Positions 35,257 through 45,300 are shown, counted from the stretch's first letter. The stretch: DNA of 64,000 nt from an uncultured Gammaproteobacteria bacterium (GCA_951812785.1 OX638335.1:571630-635629); one strand, 5' to 3'. Notes: a model not told the origin generated them from the letters alone. Translations and numbers: made by a program.

Positions 35257-35515
35257 AGCGCTACCACTAACCGAGAGGATATATCTGTACGTCGCAAACA
35301 CTGGCGAGTTCGCAGCTGAGCCCTTAGCTAGCACGACGAGAATTCGCAAAGATTACATGGATGACGTGCTCATTGAGCAAGAAGTATTAAAGGCGGGTGG
35401 CTACAGGAAGCTCAACTCAGAGCGAACAAAAACAAAGCAGTCGCTTAGGACAGATACTCTTAGATTGAGGCAGAAGACAACATACGAGCTGTTTAACAGG
35501 GAGCCTTTGGGCTAG
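35257..35515 (+). pseudogene. Open frame without start, unidentified
   Basis: The frame reads ERIYLYVANTGEFAAEPLAS and on to TKQSLRTDTLRLRQKTTYEL and NREPLG. It has no proper start codon; the internal ATG at 35358 would leave 52 residues. The amino-acid use looks protein-like (Arg/Lys-rich C-terminus). It may be a gene remnant cut on its left side. Confidence 0.35.
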
Positions 35516-35549
35516 GGTACTAGGCGCAGCGAAAATAATTGAGGTTTTT

Positions 35550-36400
35550 ATGGCGGTAACACTAAACGAGCTTGAACAGCATCTGTGGGACGCAGTGAAC
35601 ATTCTGCGAGGGACTGTGAACGCTGGCACCTACAAAGATTACATCTTTGCAGTGTTGTTCTTAAAAGGCTTAGCGATGTCTGGCAAGAGGAATTTGAAGA
35701 AAAGCTAAGCGTGTACAGAGATGCTAACTTAGCCGCTGATGCTGATGAACACCGCTTTGACTTGCCAGAGGGGCACCGTTGGGGCGATGTACGAAAACAC
35801 ACCACTAACATAGGCGAATTCTTAAACGCCGCCTTCCAAGCAATAGAGGATGCCAACTTCAAACTACGGGGTGTATTTCAGAACGTAGATTTCAACAACA
35901 AAGAGCAGTTCAGTGACGAGCTCATTGAGCAGCTACTCCAGCATTTTGAGAAGTACGATTTGCGAAACAGTAATGTTGAAGCGGACATGCTTGGCAATGC
36001 TTACGAGTACCTCATCAAGCAGTTTGCAGATGACGGTGGACAGCGTGGGGGCGAATTCTATACCCCCAAAGAAGTCGTTCGCTTGATGGTTGCATGCTTG
36101 AATATTTCTGAGGGGATGAGTGTTTATGATTCCACCTGCGGCAGTGGCGGTATGCTGCTTGAGGCATATCGCGCTGTAGAGCGGGACGGTAAAAACCCAC
36201 GTTTGCTGAGTCTGTTTGGGCAGGAGCGCAATCTCAACACGTGGGCAATCTGCCAAATGAATCTGTTCTTGCACGACATTGATGACGCAGACGTGCGCAG
36301 AGGTGACACGCTCAGCGAGCCCAAGCACTTAGTGACTGAGGGTGGGAAGGCAATCCGCAGCTTTGACAATGAACACTTACTTGGATATAAAAGGCTTCCA
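35550..36400 (+). pseudogene. hsdM: Type I DNA methyltransferase HsdM, frameshifted and truncated
   Basis: The start MAVTLNELEQHLWDAVNILR then GTYKDYIFAVLFLK is HsdM. A one-base shift near 35660 moves reading to RLSDVWQEEFEEKL. The SAM-binding motif (YDSTCGSGGML), the GEFYTPKEVVRLM segment and LFGQERNLNTWAICQMNLFL follow. It ends after GDTLSEPKHLVTEGGKA, before the NPPF catalytic motif, and the last residues run into unrelated sequence. It is non-functional and different from the HsdM relic at 7.5 kb. Confidence 0.85.
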
Positions 36401-36405
36401 CTGAA

Positions 36406-36891
36406 GTGTGGATAAAGAGGGTGAGACGGGCTTTTGCAGCAGTTATTTTAATGCTTGGTTTTTCATCCGTCGCAGTAGGTGAAATCTACACGATAGAGGA
36501 TGAATTTGACGGTTGTGAGCATGGGAAAATATACCCGCTTACTAACGGAAAATTTATGCGATGTGATGGCTACAATTACTTTTACAAATATCGTCCAAAA
36601 GTTATTGCGGATGGTAAAAAGGTAATTGCCATTGATGAACGAGATGTACGTGGAACTATATTGGACGCGGGGGTGAAGTTTTCCACGCAGATTGATGGTG
36701 ACTGGGAAGGCTGCGACTTTGATGTTCACAGGCTTACAAACGGTATGTATCTGGTTTGTAGCACATATTTCTATGAATACGCTTTTATGCCAAGTGTTGA
36801 CGTAATCATCATAGACGGGCAAGTGGAGGCAGTCCTTATCAACGGAGAATCTAAGGATGGGGTATCAGTCGTCTCTCTGAATCGCCACTAA
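36406..36891 (+). CDS. Exported protein with an internal duplication
   Basis: A GTG start gives MWIKRVRRAFAAVILMLGFS, a signal peptide. The mature part has two similar units: GCEHGKIYPLTNGKFMRCDG with YFYKYRPKVIADG, and GCDFDVHRLTNGMYLVCSTY with YEYAFMPSVDVII. Each has a Cys pair and an LTNG turn. Related proteins with this repeat occur in accessory regions of proteobacteria, but I know of no function. It directly follows the truncated HsdM. Confidence 0.6.
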   Translation: MWIKRVRRAFAAVILMLGFSSVAVGEIYTIEDEFDGCEHGKIYPLTNGKFMRCDGYNYFYKYRPKVIADGKKVIAIDERDVRGTILDAGVKFSTQIDGDWEGCDFDVHRLTNGMYLVCSTYFYEYAFMPSVDVIIIDGQVEAVLINGESKDGVSVVSLNRH

Positions 36892-36938
36892 TTTGCTAGA
36901 CACCTTTTAGCCGTAGAAAATGGCAATGAGAGGTGTTT

Positions 36939-37100
36939 ATGAGCAACAAACGATATCCAGAAAGTTCAAGGTCGAGGCAGTTAGGCAGGTGACAGAACGG
37001 GGCTACACTGTGGCCGAAGTCGCCAGTCGGCTGGGTGTAACAACTCACAGTCTGTATGCCTATCAAGAAGTTTGGGCCTGATTCTGACCGCTATGTAGTG
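36939..37100 (+). pseudogene. IS3-family orfA remnant
   Basis: The start MSNKRYPE, then after a one-base shift KFKVEAVRQVTERGYTVAEV and ASRLGVTTHSLYAY, is the helix-turn-helix protein of an IS3-type element. A further shift breaks the end. No orfB is present. Confidence 0.7.
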
Positions 37101-37149
37101 GAGTCATCGGGCAGAGGCGCATCCCCTATAGATTGGTGCGTAGTGATTC

Positions 37150-37629
37150 CGCCAGAAAGCTCAAGCTCTCAATGAGATAGATGAATTTCGTGTCACTGCT
37201 CCCGTTAAAGTCTGCGACTCAGAAATCCAGCAGGCGCTCAGCCAGAAGCACAAGTGGATTATTGAGAACTACGCAGCACTGCAAGAGAAGTACGAGCAAA
37301 CCCACAAGATTGCACGGTTCCTCACAGGGGCAAAACTGCCGTACTGGGAACGATTGTCGCAACTTAGGACAAAGCTCGCTAATGTTGGTGCTCTCACCGT
37401 CACTTATAAACACGTGTTTTATGTAGAACACCCAAATTACGCCTTATCAGAGCAGCACGATAACGCGATAGAGGCGGCACTGCATGCCTATCTCAAGCAA
37501 CGCTTTGCCGTTGAAGCTCAGTCATTCGCTCGCAAATATGGTGAGCAGCTAGGTGCTGCGCTAAATAAAATGAGAAGGGAGTTAGAGGGTAAAGATTTCC
37601 AGCTCAAAGTAATAGGGATGAATGAATAA
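37150..37629 (+). pseudogene. Unidentified coding fragment
   Basis: The frame reads EIDEFRVTAPVKVCDSEIQQ, then ALSQKHKWIIENYAALQEKY and WERLSQLRTKLANVGALTVT to a stop at 37627-37629 after FQLKVIGMNE. It is a helical, charged protein end without a start codon. It could come from a phage or restriction gene; I do not recognise it. An internal ATG at 37354 leaves 91 residues. Confidence 0.4.
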
Positions 37630-37836
37630 TATTAGACAATCCGAAAGCAGACTAACTAACTAGACGAACTTATAGTGACAGTTAATTTATTATTAAAATC
37701 ACCCTCTAATATAAAGTGTCCAATTCAGAAGGGGCGAGACACGCAGAAACAAGGACTTACGAGGCGTGAGCCGAAAATCCAATTGGAGAAATGAAAAGGT
37801 TAAGTTATTGAAATATAAGGGTTAAAATGGATTTAA

Positions 37837-37889
37837 GCAGTTGGCTTTTAACCAATTTATCGAGCGTTCGAGTCGCTCACGGCCCACCA
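37837..37889 (+). other. 3' half of tRNA-Lys(UUU): integration scar (att site)
   Basis: The 53 bases fold as anticodon arm (GTTGG-CTTTTAA-CCAAT, anticodon TTT), variable loop TTATC, a perfect T arm (GAGCG-TTCGAGT-CGCTC) and the 3' acceptor strand ACGGCCC-ACCA. The 5' acceptor strand and D arm are absent: GGGCCGT does not occur upstream. Elements that integrate into tRNA genes leave exactly such a 3' copy at their far end, here the right edge of the accessory region. Confidence 0.8.
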
Positions 37890-38005
37890 TTTAAATTAAT
37901 CGGTTACGAATTTTCTGAATAACGCAAAGGAGTTTGGTTGAACGCTTTGCAGCCACCCGGCAAAGGGATTAGGATGACTGTAAAGAGGTTTCGTTAACTT
38001 AACGC
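37890..38005. other. Gap after the tRNA scar
   Basis: Short non-coding stretch before the soxZ stop codon. No feature seen. Confidence 0.4.
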
Positions 38006-38326
38006 TTACTTCTGTTTGATTTGAGTTTTGCCAGATCCTGATTCTCCTAAGTTATCTTTCCATGTAAGCGCAATAGTATCGCCTTCAGCGCCACCTTTGA
38101 TTTTGAAAGATAGGTAAGGATTTTTGGAAATGCCTGTTCCCCAGTTAGCATTAAGCACAACTGATTCATTATGGGTGACGACAATTTCCTGAATGTATTC
38201 TGCAGGGACCAATTCGCCAGTGCTCTTATCTTTGCGTGCACCAGTTTCCATTGGGTGAGCCATGAGTGCTTTTACTGTTGTTACTCCGTCTTTCAGGGTG
38301 GCTCTAATCTTTACTTTCTTATCCAT
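38006..38326 (-). CDS. soxZ: Sulfur carrier subunit SoxZ
   Basis: SoxZ (106 residues) is the partner of SoxY and helps form the carrier on which thiosulfate sulfur is bound during Sox oxidation. The start KVKIRATLKDGVTTVKALMA, MAHPMETGARKD and the ending ITLTWKDN-like GDTIALTWKDN are typical. It follows soxY by 24 bases in the same direction. No soxA, B, C, D or X is in the window, so the rest of the pathway must be elsewhere or absent. Confidence 0.94.
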   Translation of the reverse strand: MDKKVKIRATLKDGVTTVKALMAHPMETGARKDKSTGELVPAEYIQEIVVTHNESVVLNANWGTGISKNPYLSFKIKGGAEGDTIALTWKDNLGESGSGKTQIKQK

Positions 38327-38350
38327 GGGTTTTATTCCTTTCGTGCTTAA

Positions 38351-38803
38351 TTATGCGCAGCCGCCGGCGGTGACTTTGACTGATTGTTTTGCAATGAATT
38401 TGCCGTTATCTGTTTCAACAATAGCAACAACATTGGATGTTTCACGCATCTTTACACGTGTAGAGATAGTAGCTTCAATGTTTTCATTGATGAAGAATGT
38501 CGCAATATAAGGGCGAGGGTTCTTTTCCACCAATACGCTAATCGATTTAACGTTTTCTATGTCAGTAGACACCGTCACAGGCACTGTTGCCCCGTTACTG
38601 GCAATTTCTGGTGCCTCAATGTTAACTCCACCTTCTTGTGGTTCTACACCATTAGTGACTGCCGCATAAGAATCTTCATAGGCAGTAGTATCAAATGCAG
38701 CGGCTGGCCATTCCGCAAACACTGTTTTAGAGAGGCTCGAAACAGTGCCGATAATGGCACTGACAGAACCTATTTTTAGTGCATGTCTTCTAGTAATGTT
38801 CAT
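38351..38803 (-). CDS. soxY: Sulfur carrier protein SoxY
   Basis: SoxY carries sulfur intermediates on the Cys of its C-terminal swinging arm; here the protein ends TAGGCA, with the GGC motif intact. The N-terminus MNITRRHALKIGSVSAIIGT is a twin-arginine signal, as expected for periplasmic export of the SoxYZ complex. I chose the start at 38803 because a GGAAA ribosome-site sequence lies before it; the in-frame upstream ATG at 38830 would push the twin-Arg motif inward. Length from this start is 150. Confidence 0.94.
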   Translation of the reverse strand: MNITRRHALKIGSVSAIIGTVSSLSKTVFAEWPAAAFDTTAYEDSYAAVTNGVEPQEGGVNIEAPEIASNGATVPVTVSTDIENVKSISVLVEKNPRPYIATFFINENIEATISTRVKMRETSNVVAIVETDNGKFIAKQSVKVTAGGCA

Positions 38804-38887
38804 AATTTTCCATATGTTAAATGTGGTCAAATGCTCGCAAAGTGGAGCGTATTTTATACGTTTCTCCCGTGCTTTGTTAAGCAGAGA

Positions 38888-40342
38888 TTACTTATGTTTT
38901 TTCTGAAATTCTCTTAATCGATTTTTTTTAGCCTCAATACGCGCTTTGCTGTGAGGGTCGATACCTGTTTGACGTGCAGCAATGAGTAAATGTTCCATGG
39001 CGGTGCCAAATCTTGCATGCATGAGATCATAATTTGATAATGCCTCGTGGCTGCGCCAAGGTTGACCAGCACCGTCCGCCGCACGCGCAATAAGACGCTC
39101 TATAGAGGGATTTCCAGTAATAGCGTTGGCTAGTTCATCAAGTTTGTTTAATGCTTGTTTGGGTTGTTTGTCTTCCAATAAAGCGGTTGCTAAATAATAA
39201 ATCACCGTCTCATTTTGTGGATATAAAACATCCAATTCATTAAGTGTCTTGATTGCTTTGTCAATTTGCCGATCAACAATTAAGGCCTGTGCGCGTGCGA
39301 TAGCGATTGGGAATCGTTCGTTGTTATTTGGCGTTACTTTATCCAGTGCACCCAATGCTTGTTTTCCACGTCCTATACGATTTAGTCCTATTGAATAGGT
39401 GTAGTAACTCAGATTGCTGGGTTCCTCTTCAAGTATCTTCTGATAATGACTGATTAATTGATTAGGATCTGATGAGATACCTATTGTGCGTGCTTTTGCA
39501 TACTGAAAATGAATAGTATTTTCAATATATCGACTTCCCTTAAATTGTTCTGCACGTGCTATTGAGTCACTAACACGTGATGTGGTCAATGGGTGGCTAC
39601 GCAAAAATTCAGGTACTTTGCTCTGATTGATTTGTGACTGTGCATTTAAGCGTTCAAAAAATCTTGGCATACCAAATGGATCTAAATTGGCATTAATTAA
39701 TAACGCCATACCAATACGATCAGCTTCTTGTTCAAATGCACGGCTGTATGCTTGTGAAGCATCCTGAAATGTACCTAACGTTGCTGTCCCTGCAGCCTGG
39801 CCAGCTTCATCTCCGTATATAGTAGCAAGCACTGTACCTAGTAGAGCAATAGTGTTGATCACACTTAACTTTTGTTGGCGTGAGAAGCGGCGAGCAATGT
39901 GGCGTTGCGATACGTGTGAAATTTCGTGTGCGACCACGCTGGCAAGTTCTGATTCGGATTGGCTAAGTAATAAAAGCCCACTATTGACTGCGACGATACC
40001 TCCCGGCATAGCGAATGCATTGATGCGTGGATCAAAGATCAATCGGAAATAAAATGGAAAATCAGAATTTAAGCCACCTGAAATTAATCGAGTACCTAAT
40101 GACTGCAAGTAACTACGTAATTCGGGATCTTCAGAAACAGGTAAGCGCTGATTAACTTGAGCGACTAGAATTTTTCCTAGCTCAATTTCCTGATTGATGC
40201 TTAATAGTGCACTGGCTGGGTCTCCGATATCGGGCAAAATAATGCCATATTCTTCTTCACTGTGAGTGACGGAAAAAATATTATTAACTAAAAATATTAT
40301 CGATAATAAACAGATCCGCAGGCGGTGGTTGGCTGGGTTCAA
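38888..40342 (-). CDS. bepA: Periplasmic M48 metalloprotease BepA
   Basis: BepA/YfgC (484 residues) is a periplasmic zinc protease and chaperone for outer-membrane proteins, with an N-terminal M48 domain and C-terminal TPR repeats. A signal peptide precedes the mature protein. VVAHEISHVSQRH (HExxH) and the third ligand region AFEQEADRIGMAL are visible. From about residue 280 TPR-like helices follow. It is located upstream of soxYZ on the same strand, with no apparent functional link. Confidence 0.92.
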   Translation of the reverse strand: MNPANHRLRICLLSIIFLVNNIFSVTHSEEEYGIILPDIGDPASALLSINQEIELGKILVAQVNQRLPVSEDPELRSYLQSLGTRLISGGLNSDFPFYFRLIFDPRINAFAMPGGIVAVNSGLLLLSQSESELASVVAHEISHVSQRHIARRFSRQQKLSVINTIALLGTVLATIYGDEAGQAAGTATLGTFQDASQAYSRAFEQEADRIGMALLINANLDPFGMPRFFERLNAQSQINQSKVPEFLRSHPLTTSRVSDSIARAEQFKGSRYIENTIHFQYAKARTIGISSDPNQLISHYQKILEEEPSNLSYYTYSIGLNRIGRGKQALGALDKVTPNNNERFPIAIARAQALIVDRQIDKAIKTLNELDVLYPQNETVIYYLATALLEDKQPKQALNKLDELANAITGNPSIERLIARAADGAGQPWRSHEALSNYDLMHARFGTAMEHLLIAARQTGIDPHSKARIEAKKNRLREFQKKHK

Positions 40343-40698
40343 AGTGCCTCTCTTTGCATGATAATCAGGGTTAACAGTAGAAGACCGGGTAGATGCAACA
40401 ATTATGGTACATTAGTTATTGAGATTGTCTTATGACAATTAACAGAAGGCTAAATTCACAATTTCTAGTGTTGTCTCGTCATGGTTGATGTGACCCGATT
40501 CATTCTAGGGTTATCGCCAGCTTGACTATGTAAAAGGGCTTAACCATAATATCACCGTCTTCTAATATAGATTTAGTTACTTATTTCTGTGGTTGTTTTA
40601 TTAGAACGTTCATCCGCTATACTGGCTGGACGACTTATATATGTAATAACTTTCTACTACTTAAATTTTACAGCAAGATTATAACGGAGGTTCTGTTA
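40343..40698. other. Intergenic region upstream of tusA
   Basis: Divergent region between bepA and tusA. It contains one promoter-like pair listed separately and nothing else recognised. Confidence 0.45.
40522..40550 (+). promoter_or_regulatory. Sigma70-like promoter
   Basis: TTGACT (40522) and CATAAT (40545) with a 17-base spacer. It would give a leader of about 140 bases before the tusA start. Confidence 0.35.
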
Positions 40699-40929
40699 AT
40701 GGCAGATTTTGATCAAGAATTAGATGCGTGCGGGTTAAATTGTCCTTTACCTATTTTGCGTGTAAAGAAATCACTATTGAGCTTGGAGAGTGGCCAGGTG
40801 CTACGTATTATCGCAACTGACCCAGGTTCAGTGAAAGATTTCGAAGCATTTGCAAAGCAAACAGGGAATGAGTTACTGGAATCTAACGAAGAAGGTGGAA
40901 AATTCCATTTCTTAGTGAAGAAAAAGTAA
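40699..40929 (+). CDS. TusA-family sulfurtransferase
   Basis: This 76-residue TusA/SirA-like protein has the sulfur-carrying Cys in LDACGLNCPLPILRVKKSL. TusA proteins pass persulfide sulfur for tRNA thiolation, cofactor synthesis or, in sulfur oxidisers, between the Dsr/sHdr and rhodanese proteins. Here it is a single gene with an AACGGAGG ribosome site. It cannot be decided whether it serves tRNA or dissimilatory sulfur metabolism. Confidence 0.88.
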   Translation: MADFDQELDACGLNCPLPILRVKKSLLSLESGQVLRIIATDPGSVKDFEAFAKQTGNELLESNEEGGKFHFLVKKK

Positions 40930-41024
40930 TTAAATTTGGGAATTATGTATTTAACTTGACAACAGGGCAAACCATTTCAGTACAAAACCTTAAAATAGTC
41001 CGATTATATGTTATATAACAATTA

Positions 41025-41126
41025 ATGAAAGAAATTAACATAAAATTACCAGCAAATAATGGCAATCCAGATTGGCAATTTATGGAAGGTTATATTAAGT
41101 CATTACCTTATTCAAAATCGTTATAA
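41025..41126 (+). CDS. 33-residue fragment, possible R-M protein tail
   Basis: The frame encodes MKEINIKLPANNGNPDWQFM and EGYIKSLPYSKSL. The PDWQFMEGYIKSLPYS pattern resembles the end of certain restriction-modification proteins. It is too short to be a gene by itself and probably is a relic captured between the inverted repeats. Confidence 0.35.
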   Translation: MKEINIKLPANNGNPDWQFMEGYIKSLPYSKSL

Positions 41127-41187
41127 CAAAGGATAAAATATTTTGATATTTAAGTATTAACATGTAGGGTGTGAGGTAAATGACATA

Positions 41188-41346
41188 ATGAAACAAAAAT
41201 ACTTGGAGAAAGCAGTCAAAATGCTACTGAACGCTGGTCAGCTTCCCAATCATAAGCGGCCAATACCCGGTGCAAAAGATTTGAAAAGGCGATTTGTCCT
41301 GCGGATAGACCAGTGTGGGAAACCCACGCTAAAAGAAGTCAAATAA
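41188..41346 (+). CDS. 52-residue basic peptide, unknown
   Basis: The frame encodes MKQKYLEKAVKMLLNAGQLP, then a basic stretch KRPIPGAKDLKRRFVLRIDQ to a TAA. It lies within the inverted-repeat unit. It is Lys/Arg-rich, as for a small nucleic-acid-binding protein, but no family is recognised. Confidence 0.3.
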   Translation: MKQKYLEKAVKMLLNAGQLPNHKRPIPGAKDLKRRFVLRIDQCGKPTLKEVK

Positions 41347-41549
41347 TTAGTGGTTTTGTCAAGTTAAATACATAACTCCCTTAAATTTCCACTATTTATT
41401 TTAAGAATAAGTCGAGCTGTCCGGGCTAATGGTTACGGATATTCTCTTTAGGAACCTAGTTGGTTGTTAAGGCATCAAGAACGTGTATTCTTGCACGCTT
41501 TGCTTGATTTGCTGCCACAGCGAGCAAGGCTCGTGTGTGATGAAAATAG

Positions 41550-42041
41550 ATGCGCCATATAATCTCAATTTTACTAGAAAATGAAGCAGGGGCCTTGTCT
41601 AGAGTGTCAGGCCTGTTTTCTGCGCGCGCTTATAATATTGAGTCGCTCACGGTAGCGCCGACAGATGACCCAACTATCTCTCGAATAACGGTAGTGGCGC
41701 ATGGCGAAGATGCCGTAGTTCAACAAATTGTTAAACAGTTGAATAAACTCGTCGATGTTATCAATTTGATGGACCTGACCGAGAACGAGCATTTCGAGCG
41801 TGAGATCATGCTGGTAAAAATAGAGCCGAAAGGTGCGCAATTAGACCAACTTAAAGTAGCAGTACACGAACTTGCTGCACGTAAGTTAGAACAACACGAA
41901 AATATTATTACCTTGGAAATAACCAATATAGGTTTGAAGCTCAACGAAGCAGTAGAAAGGCTGAAACCCTATAATGTCATTGAAGTTGTGCGCTCTGGCG
42001 CCGTCGGCATTGGCAGCGGTAATTCTCTGTTAAAAATTTAG
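41550..42041 (+). CDS. ilvH: Acetolactate synthase small (regulatory) subunit IlvH
   Basis: The 163-residue protein opens MRHIISILLENEAGALSRVS, the ACT domain that binds valine or leucine for feedback control, and has ERELMLVKI-like FEREIMLVKIEPKG in the middle. It should work with the large subunit IlvI in branched-chain amino acid synthesis. Normally ilvI is directly upstream. Here instead there is the inverted-repeat unit, so ilvI was separated or lies elsewhere. Confidence 0.94.
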   Translation: MRHIISILLENEAGALSRVSGLFSARAYNIESLTVAPTDDPTISRITVVAHGEDAVVQQIVKQLNKLVDVINLMDLTENEHFEREIMLVKIEPKGAQLDQLKVAVHELAARKLEQHENIITLEITNIGLKLNEAVERLKPYNVIEVVRSGAVGIGSGNSLLKI

Positions 42042-42070
42042 GGAATTAAATACTTATTGACCCCAGAATC
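42037..42070. repeat. Left inverted repeat of the decayed R-M block
   Basis: TTTAGGGAATTAAATACTTA followed by TTGACCCCAGAAT is a near-exact inverse of 48212-48245. The ilvH stop codon lies in its first bases. Confidence 0.6.
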
Positions 42071-42080
42071 ATCATATTGG

Positions 42081-42227
42081 CTACATTTTTGATAAATCCA
42101 CCCACTTATAACATCTTGCTAATTCACGCTTTGGTGGCGGGTTAGCAGGCATTTTTTGCTTACTAGCTCCCGATGAGGTCGCTTGTTTGATAAATCGCCC
42201 TAACCGTTCTTGTTCTTTTTTATTCAT
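42081..42227 (-). CDS. 48-residue small open frame
   Basis: The minus strand encodes MNKKEQERLGRFIKQATSSG then PPPKRELARCYKWVDLSKM. It is Lys/Arg-rich and may be a relic or a small regulator within the R-M block. No family is recognised. Confidence 0.3.
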   Translation of the reverse strand: MNKKEQERLGRFIKQATSSGASKQKMPANPPPKRELARCYKWVDLSKM

Positions 42228-42315
42228 TAAATTAGTTGGGGGTTAATTTTTAATTTTTTCAAATTCGAAGTATACACTTTATTTAAGTTTCATATTTTCC
42301 ATTCTGTGTAATGGT

Positions 42316-45300
42316 TTATTTACCTTCAACGATTTTGATTTCGTTTTTTGTGAGGCCATATAGCTTATAGACACGCTGGTCAATCTGCCTTTCATACTCA
42401 CGGAGTTTGGCTTGTTTGGCAGTATTTTCTAAATAGTCATCCGCTTTGATGCTGGCAAGGATTTTGTTGACGAGCGCTATGATCGGTTGTTGCTTTTCTG
42501 GTTTATCTAATACTGACTTAGGCATTGGAATTTGTGTAATGTAATAGTTGATGAAGCGCATTGTACGAATAGCACGATTGTAGATAAAATTGTACGCATA
42601 CCAATTGCAGAACAAAGACTGATAATATGCGAGTAAACATTTTGGGGACAAATTTGTCTTAAGCACTTTGATTTTTACGCAAGTATCGTTAATCAATCGG
42701 TTGGCATCATCGTAAAACATCGTGATAATGATGTGGGGATATGGGTTTTGTACGTGGGCAATAATCTTTTGTGCTGCAATTTTGCTTTCCTTCTGCGGTG
42801 AAAGATATTTTGTAGCTACATTTCCTATTAAGAACCTGTCCCGTTTGAGGCCATACTTACTAATGTCAATACCTTTAACGCATGGATAATTTCCCTTCGG
42901 TTCAGAAGTAAGTCCCCTTGTGGTGTTGGAGATTCCAATCTCACCTTTGGCATATTGAGAGGTGTCTTCAACGCAGAAGTTTAAGATTTTCTTCAGCAAG
43001 CCCTGAGGATACAATCCTCTATAAATCTGTACATTGCGTAAATCCTTAGTAAAAATTTCATTTTCGTTGAAAGTCCCAAATATTTGGATACGGTCATTCT
43101 TCTGCTCTAGTGCACCTATGGTTATGCCATTACTTTTACTCGGCATTTTCATCAAAGAGAAAGAGACCTGTTCAAGCAATACTTTTTCAAAAGCCTTGCT
43201 TGCATCCATCAAGTAAATGAGATTATTCTCCAACCAGAGCCTTCTAACTTTAGACCATGACTGTCCATATAATGATTTTTTGGGAATAATGAAAGTTTGC
43301 GTTCCTTTATCACAAACTAAGTTGTTATAGGTAATAGTTATAAAAAGCTCAGCGATATCACCAGATGGGAATGGAATGCCTTTATCTTTCCTAAAAGACT
43401 TTTTTCGGCAAGAGTCATAACATTCCGGAAACCATAAGGCGGATTGGCGATCACCACATCGCCCCCTTTCTTTTCATGGAATACCTCCGAGAAATACACC
43501 TCAAAATCAAACGCTGTGTGGCCGTCGGTGATTTGGCTGATGAGATCATCAATCTCCTTTTTCTGTTCCTGTTTTTTAGTAGCGTTGGTTTCATTGAAAT
43601 AGCGCGGTTTAAGTTTTTCCAGTTTTTTAAATAAGTCATCGTTAAGAAGATCCCTCGCCACACTCAAAAGCGCATTACCCTGTATGATTTTGTAGTCCAA
43701 GTTCGGTAGGGGCTGAATTGTCGCTCGCTCCTCCTCGTCTACCACCAGTGAAAGCCAGAGTCGTAGCTTAGGCAATCTCCACCGCGCCCGGGTCAATGTC
43801 TACGCCGTAGAGGCAGTCTTGAATGGCTTGGCGTTTGAAGTGGTAGGAGGTTCGCTCCCTGTGCTTGCCGATGTAGGTGGTAAGTGTGTTTCTTGTTCTT
43901 ACAATCTCGTTCATCATGCCTACGGGAAAGGCACCGAAGCCGACGGCCGGATCGCAGACGCGGATTGCGGCGAGTTTCTCATCAATGCACTTGGCTTGCG
44001 CACGCACTGGGGCAGCTTGACGGTCTCGCCGTGCTTAATTAAGGTTGCAATATCTTTCTCTGCTTATGTCTCCTGCTGTCTCGGTCGCTAAATAATTTAT
44101 CAAGCTCTCTTGACACATATAATGAACAATTTCGCGCGGAGTATAATAGGTGCCTTTAGATTTGCGGCCTTTGACTGTCAAGAGATTTTCAAATACCCGC
44201 CCCAGCATTTCTGGGTCAACGGCGACTTCTTTTTCCAGCGGCTCGTCTTCTTTAACTGTGAAGTTGTAGCGGTCAAAGATATCCAGAACGCCGTCGCCAA
44301 TGTCACCTGCTTTAGTCTTTCGGTTATTGGCGAAAATATCATCCGGCAACACGATGTCCTTATCTATCCAGTCATAAATTATTCATTGGGCCAAACAACC
44401 CACCATTCAAAAATGGTATTTTGCAATCAAACTGACTGAAATAATCATCATCTATAGATCTATCGTGTCTCAGTGCCCGATAAAAAAGCGGCTCTAAATA
44501 ATCATTAAAATAATTTTTCTTTTCATCTTGCGCGCTCTCAAAAAGGCAGCGCAAAAATTGCCTATTACCTTCGCCCCACACTTTGTCGTGGGCAACGCTA
44601 AACCACCCCTTTTTTTGCAGAAAAATTAGAGAAAGACAATCTGGCCCAAGAGTTTTTTGGCAAAATCAACCGTATCAATGTTTTTCTCTTTGAAGTCGGC
44701 ACGGATTTTGGTGTCTTTGTTAACGATGCCATCGAGCGACGCTTTAATTCGCAAGAAGAGGTCGCGTTACTTCTCAAAAAACGCTTTGGTAGCGCACTCG
44801 ACGCTGAAGGCATCGTCCAGTTCTTTTAGCGTGAGGTTGATCTGGTCGTTGAGTAGCAACGGCAGGAGGCGGCTTTGCGCAGTGTGGCTCTTTTCGTTTT
44901 CGCCGCCGAGAAAAGAACAGCGATGTGCAGGCGTGAATTCTTCTTCTACTTTGCCCTTCTCGTTGAATTTGTATTCCATTTTGACGAGGGAAAAGCGCCA
45001 ATCCTCGTTGTTGGGAGCGACAAAAGCAACCAGTGCGGCGTCTTTGAGCACATCGCCGCGGCTACCTTTTAGATACTTGGCGACGAAGTTTCTCTGTTTG
45101 GCTCGGGCACGGTCAAGTGAGGTATCTCCCTTGAGATAAACAATGAGAATAACAACGAGTTTTTCATTGGGGCTTTGGTATTTGCCCACGCGATCAAGAC
45201 TCTGAATTGAATCTCGATAATCGGCGAAAATATAGTTCCCTGCGTAGGGTTTTTTGTAATCTTTCTCAAAGTGATTGAGTATGTTTCTTAGTGAATCAAC

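Larger units (their letters stand above)
40937..41383. mobile_element. Short element bounded by inverted repeats
   Basis: GGGAATTATGTATTTAACTT (from 40937) and its reverse complement (ending at 41381) are inverted repeats. Between them lie two tiny coding frames. The ends resemble those at 42037-42070 and 48212-48245, so this is a repeated, REP- or MITE-like unit, probably mobilised in trans. Confidence 0.5.

Noticed and set aside
37810-37889. A complete tRNA-Lys gene
   Set aside because: The D arm and the 5' acceptor strand (GGGCCGT) are missing, so only the 3' half is present.
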